NCBI GenBank assembly: GCA_947646735.1
Contig: CANTFK010000990.1
Span: 124,001 to 188,000 of the forward strand
DNA length: 64,000 bases
Reading direction: 5' to 3'
From: Peronospora farinosa
Taxonomy: Eukaryota > Oomycota > Peronosporomycetes > Peronosporales > Peronosporaceae
Below the pieces are notes generated by a model. That model worked only from the letters and a program-made list of their open reading frames with translations. It was not told the DNA's origin and did not search any database. The stretch's first letter is position 1, and each line of letters opens with the position of its first letter. Of the stretch, positions 1 through 10,187 are shown piece after piece. The position numbers and the translations under genes are program-made.

Positions 1-690
1 CGTAAGCAAAAGACTTACGTAGTGTAAGGGTCGGCTTGCGAGACGCATGCTTCAATTAGTTGCTGTACAAAGATCTTTACGAAGGTGAAGACTACAGTGG
101 CAAGTGCTTGAATTGAAAAGCGGACGTATTGGCTTCGCCAATTTTACCACTAAAGCATAACGCAGAGAAGATATCGCGCTGGTGTTGCGGTTTCTTCTCC
201 ATTGATGAAGCTGAATGTGTATACAAGACGCGCGTCAAGACAAGTCACCTCGTCGAGACTCGGTTAGTGACAGAGTTCCTTTAGAAACTTCATGACACCC
301 GACAAACAGCCATAGCGTTATCAAGTGTTGATCAAGCGCAAGCTTTTCGAAGCTGCGCACTGCCAGGTTGGACTTGGCTAAATAATTAACTACCTGCGTG
401 ACACGAGCTCAGACTTTACTCTGTGCTGAGAGCAGGATCAGGCCGGTAAACTTGTCGATAAGCGAACATTCTGCGGCATCTAAACATGATACTACATACA
501 TTAAGTGACAGCCCGATAGAGAAATCTAAATGTGCCGGTTGGCCTACAAAAAGAATCGAAATACTCACTCAATATAACAACGCAAAGCAAATACAATGAA
601 AAAAAATTCAAAACTAATAAGTAAATGTATTAGTTTTAAAAACAAACAATCAGCTCACATCCTTCTTCTCGTCTTGGTCTTTGTCGTATA
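1..690. other. intergenic, no gene seen
   Basis: No open frame of convincing length and no recognisable protein segment on either strand. The right end, around 545-660, is A-rich and would be the 3' flank of the effector relic that follows on the minus strand. I see no RNA gene here. Confidence 0.5.
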
Positions 691-693
691 GTC

Positions 694-1193
694 TTATCCT
701 TCTTCTTCCGCAAATCTCATAAAGCGAATATATTCTTTTTCCCAATTTCGACCAGCGAGAGCTTTGACTTTATCCGAAAAATATTTATCGTGGTATCTCC
801 ATTTGTCGAATAATAATTTCTTAAAGTCGTCTTCCAAATTGGCCGCTTTAATTTGTCTAACAAATTCTTTTTCTCCATCTTGGTAATATTCTCGAAAGTA
901 AGCCATTAATTCTTCGTTTGATCTGATTTTTGCTTTTTTTTCAATGACTCAAGTTTACCTTTTGAGACCATGTCAGCTATACTTTCATACTTATTTGCAT
1001 ATGCCGCAAAAATCTGTTTATTTGGCAAATCGTCATCCAGATTATAATACTTTGTGCTCGACGAAGCCCCTCCAAACAAGTCCTTTAAGCCCTTTAAGCC
1101 ACCAACCCTTTCTTCGCCATCGCCATCAGCTAAAACGTTGGTGCTGGCGATGGCGACTGCCGCAACAAGAAGTACGGGGTAATAGAGACGCAT
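694..1193 (-). pseudogene. secreted effector candidate with EER-like motif, frameshifted
   Basis: Read on the minus strand, an ATG at 1193 opens a protein with a typical signal peptide (MRLYYPVLLVAAVAIA, then a likely cut after ..VLA). An acidic DGDGEER motif follows at about residues 23-29. This resembles the EER part of oomycete RxLR-dEER effectors, but I see no RxLR before it. The frame stops at 906. A second open frame, 694-906, continues in another phase with a helical, Trp- and Tyr-rich segment of 70 residues that looks like the missing C-terminal half. The two frames exchange near an uninterrupted T8 run (A8 in coding sense) at 934-941, which suggests a one-base indel. Either the gene is dead or the assembly has a homopolymer error. 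An effector role is inferred from the signal peptide and EER motif only. Confidence 0.5.
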
Positions 1194-2579
1194 CGGGTAC
1201 AACTTGTGCACTGGTGAACGAAAAGTGGAATGAGCTCTGGTCAACGGACAGGATTGAGCCGTTCCCCTTCACAGCCTTGTTAAAATGCGTAAAGAGCCAG
1301 CCACCAGCAGAATTGTCTATCTCTGAGATAATTCTTGTAAGACGCGGCTAGACCAAGTGCAAGCAGCCATTTTTGATGTAGTGTTGTCGTAAGAACAGCC
1401 TTTTTATCTTTATTAGATAGGATTCACAGGTAATTGATACTTTACCAAGGTATATAGTACTAGGAAACACTGGTGGCGGCTGTTCGCATCGCTTATAGTG
1501 CCGGACCGTATCAGCTGATCATTAACATAGCCTCGGTCGTGGTGTCTACAACCATGGCCAAATGTTTACTATATAAGAGACACTACACTTGCAAGCTTCT
1601 ATGCTCGGGACAGTGTCGATAATTGGCAAGCCTATCCTATGGTCGATCTGTCGTACCCCATGGAAATCCAGTTCGGAGTAATGTCGTTAACACATACACA
1701 TAGACTGCATGCCAGCTAGTCGTTTCTTTGTGGGCGATACAAGATCCTAGTCTATTTTGATGAGTTTAGACATGCAAGCGATCGAGCGATCGTTTCCAGT
1801 AAGCGGATGTATTCCATCAAACAATATGGTATTCTCATTAAGAAGGTGAAACACGTGGTACGCATGACTTGTGTTTTAACAATATGACGACATATTACAT
1901 CCCCAAGCAAAGACCTCCAAAGAGCCGGCATACCAGTCCTCTTACCTTGGGCAGGAAGTCCTCCATCATGACGCCTTATCTCTGCTGCGTGCGCCAAAAA
2001 GAGGCTGCACAGCGTGTTAACTTGACGGAGAGCAATAGGCACGAAATCCTGAAGAGTGAGAGCTCCGATCAAAGAAATTAGCCAGCCTGGTCCGTCTGGG
2101 ACAGCAAGTATAGTACCCGGCTTTACTGTCAAGGCGCCACCTGTTCCTTGCATGTGATCGGATATGACCAACAATCTCACATGCACCTTGTTCATTAAAA
2201 GGCCTTTGTACTGTCTTACCTCTTGTCTTTGTAGCCTACTTGATTTCTTCCTTCTTTGCTGTGGCAAAGGTGGTGTCTGACCTTCTAGGACCAAATTTTG
2301 CTTGTACGACTTTGCCTTCAGAGTCATGTATATCAATCGAAATATACCGTTGAATCCTTCTAAATTCTGCAACATGTCTGACTCGACAGCAGTAAGGGCA
2401 GATAAAGACAACAAGCTGTGGCTGAGCGATGGAAATGATAAGAGCATTAGCGGATGTCTATGGGCTTTCGAATATCTACAGTTAGCTCACCACGCAGGGA
2501 CGAGGAGGCAGATAATGCGATTTAGAATCCTACTGTGCCGCCAACATTGATGAGACATCGTTTTCAACGTGCGCACGCA
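1194..2579. other. no recognisable gene; one unexplained ORF
   Basis: The longest frame is 1752-2447 on the minus strand (231 codons from an ATG). Its composition is mixed and I recognise no domain, so I do not call it a gene. A shorter plus-strand frame at 2302-2550 overlaps it. The stretch 1250-1750 shows nothing. Confidence 0.3.
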
Positions 2580-3050
2580 TCGACTACAACGTCGGCAAAT
2601 CTAATCTTGACGACTCAACCGGCTCAATATTTCACTGTTCAAAGAACTTGTCGCATTCAGCTTGAAATGTTGAATAATGCCGGTGTTTAGTGGCTTTAGG
2701 TATCGTATATATCAACAAGTGTCTTTGGACATTGTATATCTCCATGTCAATAGTCCCAGGGGCATTGTCGCAGTGGTAGAAGAAGTATCTTTGCGAGGCA
2801 TTCTAATTGAAGCCCACAACTACGTCAACTGAAATCCATTGTTCAGGAAAATTGGCCTTCTTTAGGAAGTCTCTTCCATCTTGGTTTGGGCGGCTACACT
2901 TAGATTATGTTCATTGTAGATGAGGTGCACGTTGCATGATCATGAACTGCACAATGTTAGAGCTAAGAAGAAAAGTGAGTTTGATCCATTGAAATAATCC
3001 ACTAGCAGTGTGCATGCATTAACCATTTTCCAATGAACTCATCCATTCGT
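2580..3050 (-). pseudogene. possible relic of a DDE transposase (pogo/Tigger type)
   Basis: On the minus strand around 2640-2850, broken frames give a DNAPG-like stretch followed in another phase by an LNTGIIQHFK-like stretch. The pair is reminiscent of the DNAPSH...QPLDAGIIxxFK region of pogo/Tigger transposases. Stops and phase changes separate the pieces. The match is short and judged by eye, so it could be chance. No terminal inverted repeats were found. Confidence 0.22.
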
Positions 3051-3225
3051 TGTTGATTGACGTACATCAGTGGTGTTGGGAATAACAAAAGTAACTGCAG
3101 CAGCATTAGCTTTTGACCGCGTTAACTTCTTGAAAAGTTTTTATCTCCTTGCCTGAATGTTCAGGCCACTTCTCTTCACAGAACGACTGTGCAGCGCACG
3201 CGTAAGCCTTCCACGCATCTGGACC

Positions 3226-6200
3226 TTACGCGTCGTTAATACCGAGACGCAAGTCGTCCCGACGGAGAGCTTCCTTGATGACAGTAACGTTGGCGTGGAA
3301 AACTCCGTTTAAGATGGCTGCGTCTTTCTCCAGCACCTTCATCTCGGAAGGGTATTTTGTTACCCCTACCAAGAAAACTGCTACCATCGGAAGCTCAGCG
3401 TTCTCCCGCAACAATTCGTAGTCGTCGATTGCGTGTGTCAATCGGTGCTGAGCATGAAACACTTCCAGATAGTATGTGTAAGTCTTGGCCAACTGCTTGA
3501 AAAGTCCATCGACTGATCGACTCTCTCCATGCAGTTGCGTCTGCGTACTCGCATCGTCTCCTGATCCTCCAATCCCTCCAATCCCTCCAGCGCCTTCCAA
3601 TGTGTCCAACATCTCTTGCAACTGGGACGCGACGCGCATGAAGCACGACACTAAGCATGATATCAATCACATCGTGGTCTTCCTTGCAAGCTAGCACCCA
3701 GGACCCTGCCTCCTTTAACTTTCCGTACGCTGCATTCTCCTGAAGCAGCACAATGAAAACCGCCAGTACTTGAGTCGATAGTAATCATACTTCATTTGCC
3801 GCTGATTCACTTCTTCATACTTCTGAATGGTCTCGGGAAACCAGATTGTCACATTCAGAGGCCGCCGTTTGTCGAAAATCTTGGAGCCCTTTTCTTTAGT
3901 GCCCTTGCTGCTGTGACAGAAGGACCCTGCAACTGTTCTTCACCTCGATGAGCTCGCACAGCATCCACGAAAGCCAGCACACTGTCACAAGTAGACCCGC
4001 TATGCTCCAGTGTGGAGTAGAACGTCGACAACAAACACACAATCCGCGCCAGTACGTAGCGCGATGGATGGAAATACCGGTCTTCGTCTTGAATTGACTC
4101 CAGTGCCATAATAATATTCAATGCAAGCCATCCTCGTGCAAGAGTGACACACAATTTACGAATCGAATCGTTTCTGGCAGCAGCCGCCAACAGTGCGAGA
4201 ATGCCATCCTTCGTGGCAGCGCTGACTCATTTAAGGTCACGGACCGCAGCAGTTTTTGGGCTAGCGCATATTCCATCGTCATCTTTCTTAGTACTGTGTC
4301 TGTCCATCGACTTCTTTGGTTGACGCTATGTCAAAACTCTCATCATCATCACCGTCTCCACCGTCTGCTTCTTTCTCCTCTTCATGACGACAAACCAAGC
4401 GCAGCGCCGACACTGATGGCAAATCGCTGGTTGTGCTTAATTCGCAATGTCTGAAGAGCATAAAAGGCATGAACAAGAGCATGTATTCTGTCTCCCTCGT
4501 CACGAGCTGACTCCGCCTTAAAATAGCTGTCTGCAACTTCGTTAACCGTTGATAGCGCCTCTGAATCAGACCATTTGTGTTTACGAAGTTCACACCAACG
4601 TCTTTTCCTCAATGTTTTGCCAATCATGTATTGCAGACGAAAGTGAGCTTCCGTGAGCATCTTCCTTGGATTCGCAAATTGCCCACCCCCTCCGGAAGAT
4701 TGGCTGGCGTATCGCTTATTAAACGCGAGTACATCTCGTGCGAAAACAAAGCAAGGTTTGTCTCCTTCATCAAACTAAACTCTTGCAAAACATTAAACAG
4801 CAACAAACCACACTCTTCGTTGCACTCAATAATCTTGTTCTGTAAAGCATCCAGCTCTTTGTCAAAAGTATTTGTTTCCTTGTCGACACTTTTGTCAGCG
4901 TTGTCACGCTTACTTTGTCGTTTCAAATTGTGTTTCTTAATAGCCTCTTCGGCCAACTGCGCAGCCATATCAAAGCATCGTCGTGTAAACTCAATTACTT
5001 AAGCGATATATATCGTGGCATACGTCAATTACTTGAGCGATATATATCGTGGCATACTCTTCGATCAAAACTTGGCTACGAAGCGTTTCGAATCGGGCAT
5101 CGTTCCCTTCCGTTTCGTCGTTACAACCCTTCAGCTTCGAGGCCTTGCTACCCACTTTGTTTTTATCGACACTTTCACCTTGCCACTCTTTGATTTTCTT
5201 GTATGAGTTCCACTCCAAAAACGACATTTTGGAATGAAAATACGTCAAGATTACTATAAGCTTGTTCTTTCCGTGAACGCTCTGGGCCCATGGCAAGTAT
5301 CTTGGTTGTATATCACTGGAATGCTCGAACTCTGAGCTTCCGTCCGAGCACAGCAGCAAACGCATCTGTAGCTGCGTGATATAATTCCTTCATTGTCTTT
5401 CCCAAGCGCACCCAGGAGTCAACTCGATCTGGATGATAGTACAAGACATCTTTCATCAAAAACTGCACTCGCTCTCGAATATGCTGCTCCAATTCCATTA
5501 GCTCCACCAGGTTTCCTCTCCGTTTTGCTCGTCCAAGACTGAAGTTTGCATCCATCAAATACCACAAATGACCCACGCAAACTTTATCTGGTGATTCTGT
5601 CGTCGTGTCATTAGCATCAAATGGCAACGGCAATGTAGTTGTCTTCTGCAGCAGGCCTCTTGGAGCCAAGTACGCTTCTAATAAAGGAGAAACTGCAGCC
5701 GGTTGCGCAGAGAGAGCAAAATAACTGGAGCCTGAGAGTGCATCTCGGACTGCGTATAGTAACTTAAGTCGTTCTTTCTTTTGGCTGTTGTTTTTGGCCT
5801 TTGTGGTCAAAAGTATCGGCACAGCAAAGCGAATCAACCGCATTGCATCCTCATGTCTAGTAAATAATTTACCATCTTGGAGTGAAGCAAAGGTGGACCT
5901 TCATTTGTGATCTTGGCATCCAGGCAGAATTTGCACGTCGTATAAACAGCAATAGCATTGACAAGCCTCCATCTGGAAGAGGTACTTCCCTTCGTTCACG
6001 CCCTCTTCCTTATCAGCTTCTTCATAACTCTCCTTATCCGATTTCTTCGTAAGTTTTTCTTCGTCCCAAATGCTTGCCTTTTGCACATACTTGTTCAATA
6101 GCACTGTACTTACTTCGAGAAAGCACGAGGTCTTGCGTGTATCGGCAGCAGAACCAGTGTCAGAAAAGTACGTCAAGCTGCAGATAACATGTTTACCAAG

Positions 6201-7800
6201 TCTATGGTAAAGAAGATGTATCTACTCGACGAATTGGGTCGGCGATGTACTCAGTAGAAAACTACTTGCATACAACTGCAAGAATAAGACGATCCCATTG
6301 CCAGATAGCAGTCTTGAGTGTCTTGCCATCACGCTGCGCTATAATCTTTGCCTCTCTTTCACCAAAATGCTGCACAATGCCATTAGAGCAGACCGTTTCG
6401 GGAGCAGCAATGACAGAGCAGTCTCGCCGTGGTCGCGACAGGCTCCATTCAAAAAGCGCAGGAGCTCTACAATTATCGCTCGAATGCGATCAAGACGCGG
6501 TTGTTTTTTCTTAGCTGCATAAGGCACCAATGCCAACAACTCTCGGTACTCCTCACCCGGCAGGGATCGACTCAAGTACAATAGTTAACCCATGGCATCC
6601 AATCCGACCATTCACTGCGAGCTATCATCACATAATCCATGGGTGTTGTCGTTATCAGCTTCCAACACAACACGTATCATCGATAGAACATTGTTTGGAG
6701 AATCAAAGCAAAACATATTAATCGCTGTAAGCATTTCACGCACGAACCACGCAGCATCAATCTGTAGTCAGGGTTTGTAAGATGTTCCGACTGTTTTTGC
6801 GTGAGCCGGGCTAGCAAGAAATTCAGTGCGGCAAGAGCATTTGTACACGCTTCATCGGGCGAGTTTTTCTTGATAGTAACGTCTTTCGATACAGCCAAGC
6901 CATCCAGAAAATCAATCACATAGTAAAGAGTCGTCAACAAGAACAAGGTCGTGTCTTCGTCCGAACATTTTGGACTCTGTCCAAGTGAATGTAGCACCAT
7001 TTCAATAAATTAGTGCTTTCGCCACGCTCCGAATGTTCATCCTCGTCACACTCGTTCAAAAAAGTCTGTCATCCGTGGCACGTGCTTACAGGGGAAGAAG
7101 TGCCCCAATAAAAAACGATACAACATGATCGTGGTCTCTCCCAGATTCAAACAAACGTCGAGCTTTAGCACATACGTCGGTATAGCGCAATCCTGATATT
7201 TTCATCCAAGATTCCTCATGTAATTTCACCGTCAGCTTTTTGGTTCGTTAGATCAACTCGGAACTTGCAATCGTTGCTTTGATCGTCGTCTTCATTAAAC
7301 CCAACAAGTTTCTCTCTGCATTTCGTAAAGTAGTATTGAGCCATCAAAGGTTCCCCACATCGTTCATACATGCGCGCCATGAACCAAAACAAGCGCAGGA
7401 ATTCATCTCCTATTGGACGACATAAAGCATCCTCAGAGTTCTCTAGCCAGCCAAACGAACACAAAAGCTTTTGGGTCTCAGCCACCTGAATCTCCACTAG
7501 TCTTTTTATTTTGCAACGCCGGACTAGCTGCTGCAGAAGCACATCAAACTGAAGCTCCAGCAAGAATAGCTGAGCACCAAGCGATAATCCATTCCCCGTG
7601 AAGCGACTACCTTGAAGAAGCGAGTGGTCCGCAACATTAATGACGCTGCGTTGCGTGGATGTCACTTCTATAGTAGCATCCAGGTCTCCGTTTGATGGTT
7701 TTTCCAGCCACATGCACACTTTGTGAATTACTTCAGCCTCGCTTTCTAATTTAAATACAACCACTGGCCACATTAATGGAGGTAAAGTCGTATCCAGTCC
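3226..7800 (-). pseudogene. Cabin1/Hir3-like histone chaperone subunit, multiply frameshifted relic
   Basis: A chain of about twelve minus-strand frames follows one another with little gap or with overlap, switching phase repeatedly. Read in order they match the Cabin1/Hir3 scaffold of the HIRA H3.3 deposition complex. A piece like FLRLFWFMARMYERCGEP (near 7400) corresponds to the YWLKARFLALQGD region. A piece YYHPDRVDSWVRLGKTM (near 5400-5460) corresponds to the NRFDSWAGMALA TPR. HPSRYVLARIVCLLSTFY (near 4050) corresponds to the HYKSLYRLAFLY repeat. A VLLQENAAYGKLKEAGSWVL piece (near 3700-3750) fits the C-terminal conserved block. Phase changes occur inside homologous stretches, for example at an A5 run near 7236, without splice signals, so introns do not explain them. 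The N-terminal TPR part is missing. I infer a decayed copy; an intact paralogue would be expected elsewhere in the genome. Confidence 0.6.
4991..5057. repeat. 34 bp tandem duplication inside the Cabin1-like relic
   Basis: Two adjacent copies of a 34 bp unit containing GCGATATATATCGTGGCATAC differ at one position. The unit length is not a multiple of three, so the duplication itself shifts the reading frame of the relic. Confidence 0.85.
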
Positions 7801-8132
7801 ATTATCCCACTAGGTAGATATTCACTCACCACCACGTTCACTGATTAAAAAAGACAAAACCTGGGACGACGATGTTTTATACATTTGTAGCGTTTATTCA
7901 TTAAGACAGGTATAATATAGACTACTGAGCGTTGTTTAAGACCAATATATATACTTAAAGTATAGAGGTTATGAATTTATAGAGTATTTATGGAGACAGG
8001 GGTTACGGTCGAAACGACACTAAAATATGTCACATGCATTAACATATTTACATACAACTTCTTATTGTCTAAATAAATGTCTGTCCTAATTATCTATTCT
8101 TTAACCTCTAAATTCTTTCTAAATTCCAATAA
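7801..8132. other. AT-rich intergenic stretch between divergent genes
   Basis: This lies between the 5' end of the Cabin1-like relic (minus) and the RNase III gene (plus). It is AT-rich with several TATATA-like tracts. It must contain the promoter of the downstream gene, but I cannot point to a specific element. Confidence 0.5.
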
Positions 8133-10187
8133 ATGACGAAAAAGCGTCGAAAACTCCATCCGCATCTTCCCCGCACAGTCTCAACGACCGACATTTGTTT
8201 ACGTATACAACGAGACAACCCCCTTATCAGACAATCGACGGCTTTTAAGTGTTTGAAATCTGGCGTATCATCTGAGACGGTGGCGCATTTCCAAGCGCTT
8301 CAAAGGTCGCCAGGTGCCGTGGCCTTGGCGGACGTTTTTGAGTGGGTAGGGGACGCCCTTCTTGGGGAATTAGTTGGGCGTTGTTTATTGTCCCAATTTG
8401 GTTGGTCCCCCTTAAGTGCGCGGGTGTTCCGCAACTTAAGATTAGCAGTAGTAAGTAACCGCAACTTAGCGCAGGTATACGATGCCATGGGGTACGGCAT
8501 TGACGTGAAAAAGAAGTTGAAAATGAAGGATAAAGCTGATGTTGTTGAAGCAATAGTGGGTGAATTGGTTCTTAAGTTGCACGAACCAACGATCAATACC
8601 GAAGGCTACCGAGTCCATTTGGATACAGTGGTCGCTACAATGTTACGTACTCATTTTATGGACCAAGTACAGGCAGAAAAAGGACAGGATGAGACAAGAA
8701 TGACCGTCAAAGGGCCATTAAGTCTCGGCGTGAATTTGTTTACGTGTTTACCAGCCGAACAACTGGATGAAACAACGGGAAAGGTGATCGTAACAAACGG
8801 AACACTTTTTGACACGGATGATACAAACAAAACACCATATGGAAATCTTTTAGACGAGTATAAACGAGACAAGGAAAAAGAGACAGAGGGTCCTGTCTTG
8901 CCTGATTACTATACAAAAAGGACTTGTAATACGGTAGAAAATGACAAACTAGTGGACAAGATGGCGACTATCAATTGTATTCAAGTGGCCATGATGCAGA
9001 TGGATACTAACCATATTTTACGCACATCAAGGGAGATTTTTCAAGTGTTTAAGATTTATGGCATGGCCGTCCTTTCGGAACGAACGAGTTTGTCGTTGGC
9101 AGTACCACATGTATCCTTGAAGTCTCAAGAGCACATTAAATGCTCGAATATTGTTACACCAGCAAGACTTACACGTCAAAGGCAGCTTATACTCTCGGTG
9201 GCAAACCTTGCAGCATGTGCGACTCGGTTGGGAATTGCAGCACCAGTTGGTCGAGATGTAGATATTGATGATGATGATGATGAAAAAGTAGCTGCATGGC
9301 GATTGCAAGAAGAACATGGGCTTGCAAATACTTTACGTGCTTTTGTAGGCTTTCACAGCGCTGTAACTATCACATCGACCTCTGCAATTCGCCATAGCAA
9401 TGAACTAGTGGACACTATTTGCACGGCACTGTACGATGCAGCCTTTCCCAGTCGAACGGAATCGAGTGCTTCTGCATTGCGGTCGTCTAAGATCCCTGAG
9501 AGAGAACCACTGATGGCGATGATGCAATCAGTGCACGAGGCGCGATTGTTCATGAGCAGCAAGACGTGTGAGAGTTTGCACAAACAAGGGGAGAGACCAG
9601 TATCTGATGCAGCGTTGAATCGTGAGCGAAATCTATCGAAGTCATCGCTCTTGTTCCGACAGTATGGCTCCAATATGCTCAAAGATTTTTTAGAGACACA
9701 GAACAAGGAGCAAGAAGCGCAGCAAAAGGAAACAGCGTTTGCATCACCGACACGACGAAAGAAGAAACCCAAGCAGAAAAAGCTAGCTGACAGTTTGGCT
9801 GCCAAAGCAGGATGCATTACTCAAAATCTCGAGCGTTTCCTACATCGTCGATTTCTTTTCTGCCTTGAAGAAATTGTGGTACTGTTTGCACAGCATAAAA
9901 CGGAAGCTTGCCGAGCGCAGATCACCGCATTTCAACACGACCTTGTGCCGTGTGTAGATGAGTTGAATTTCCGAAAGTGGGAGGTCTCGACAAGTACACT
10001 GACGTTGGCGATGCGAGACAGCTTTTTCAGGATGTTGCTGCACGACATTTGCCAGTTTCACGCCATCATATCGTCAAGCAGGAACACGCGGGACGGAAAT
10101 CGGATCACCCAGCTTCGACTGCCGCTTCATTACACGTGGGCAAACATTGACGCTCGGGTCACCTCGGAACAACACGCTCTCGTCTAA
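8133..10187 (+). CDS. RNase III domain protein with C-terminal R3H-like motif
   Basis: This is an intact 684-residue single-exon frame from ATG. Residues about 36-150 form one RNase III domain. The first signature reads FEWVGDALL, with E70 and D74 at the catalytic positions. It is followed by LAVVSNRNLA (104-113) and the second acidic pair in KADVVEAIVGEL (D136, E139), so all four metal-binding acids are present. An acidic patch (DIDDDDDE) and a Lys/Arg-rich stretch (PTRRKKKPKQKK) lie in the otherwise unrecognised middle. Near the end RMLLH (633-637), followed by SSSRN and an R-I-T-Q-L-R strand, fits the R3H single-strand nucleic-acid-binding fold. There is no helicase, PAZ or recognisable dsRBD, so it is not a canonical Dicer or Drosha. 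I infer an endonuclease acting on structured RNA (rRNA, snRNA or small-RNA precursors). It is divergent from the decayed Cabin1-like gene. Confidence 0.75.
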   Translation: MTKKRRKLHPHLPRTVSTTDICLRIQRDNPLIRQSTAFKCLKSGVSSETVAHFQALQRSPGAVALADVFEWVGDALLGELVGRCLLSQFGWSPLSARVFRNLRLAVVSNRNLAQVYDAMGYGIDVKKKLKMKDKADVVEAIVGELVLKLHEPTINTEGYRVHLDTVVATMLRTHFMDQVQAEKGQDETRMTVKGPLSLGVNLFTCLPAEQLDETTGKVIVTNGTLFDTDDTNKTPYGNLLDEYKRDKEKETEGPVLPDYYTKRTCNTVENDKLVDKMATINCIQVAMMQMDTNHILRTSREIFQVFKIYGMAVLSERTSLSLAVPHVSLKSQEHIKCSNIVTPARLTRQRQLILSVANLAACATRLGIAAPVGRDVDIDDDDDEKVAAWRLQEEHGLANTLRAFVGFHSAVTITSTSAIRHSNELVDTICTALYDAAFPSRTESSASALRSSKIPEREPLMAMMQSVHEARLFMSSKTCESLHKQGERPVSDAALNRERNLSKSSLLFRQYGSNMLKDFLETQNKEQEAQQKETAFASPTRRKKKPKQKKLADSLAAKAGCITQNLERFLHRRFLFCLEEIVVLFAQHKTEACRAQITAFQHDLVPCVDELNFRKWEVSTSTLTLAMRDSFFRMLLHDICQFHAIISSSRNTRDGNRITQLRLPLHYTWANIDARVTSEQHALV

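Noticed and set aside
1752..2447. 231-codon minus ORF as a gene
   Set aside because: There is no recognisable motif and no splice logic, and it overlaps another unexplained frame.
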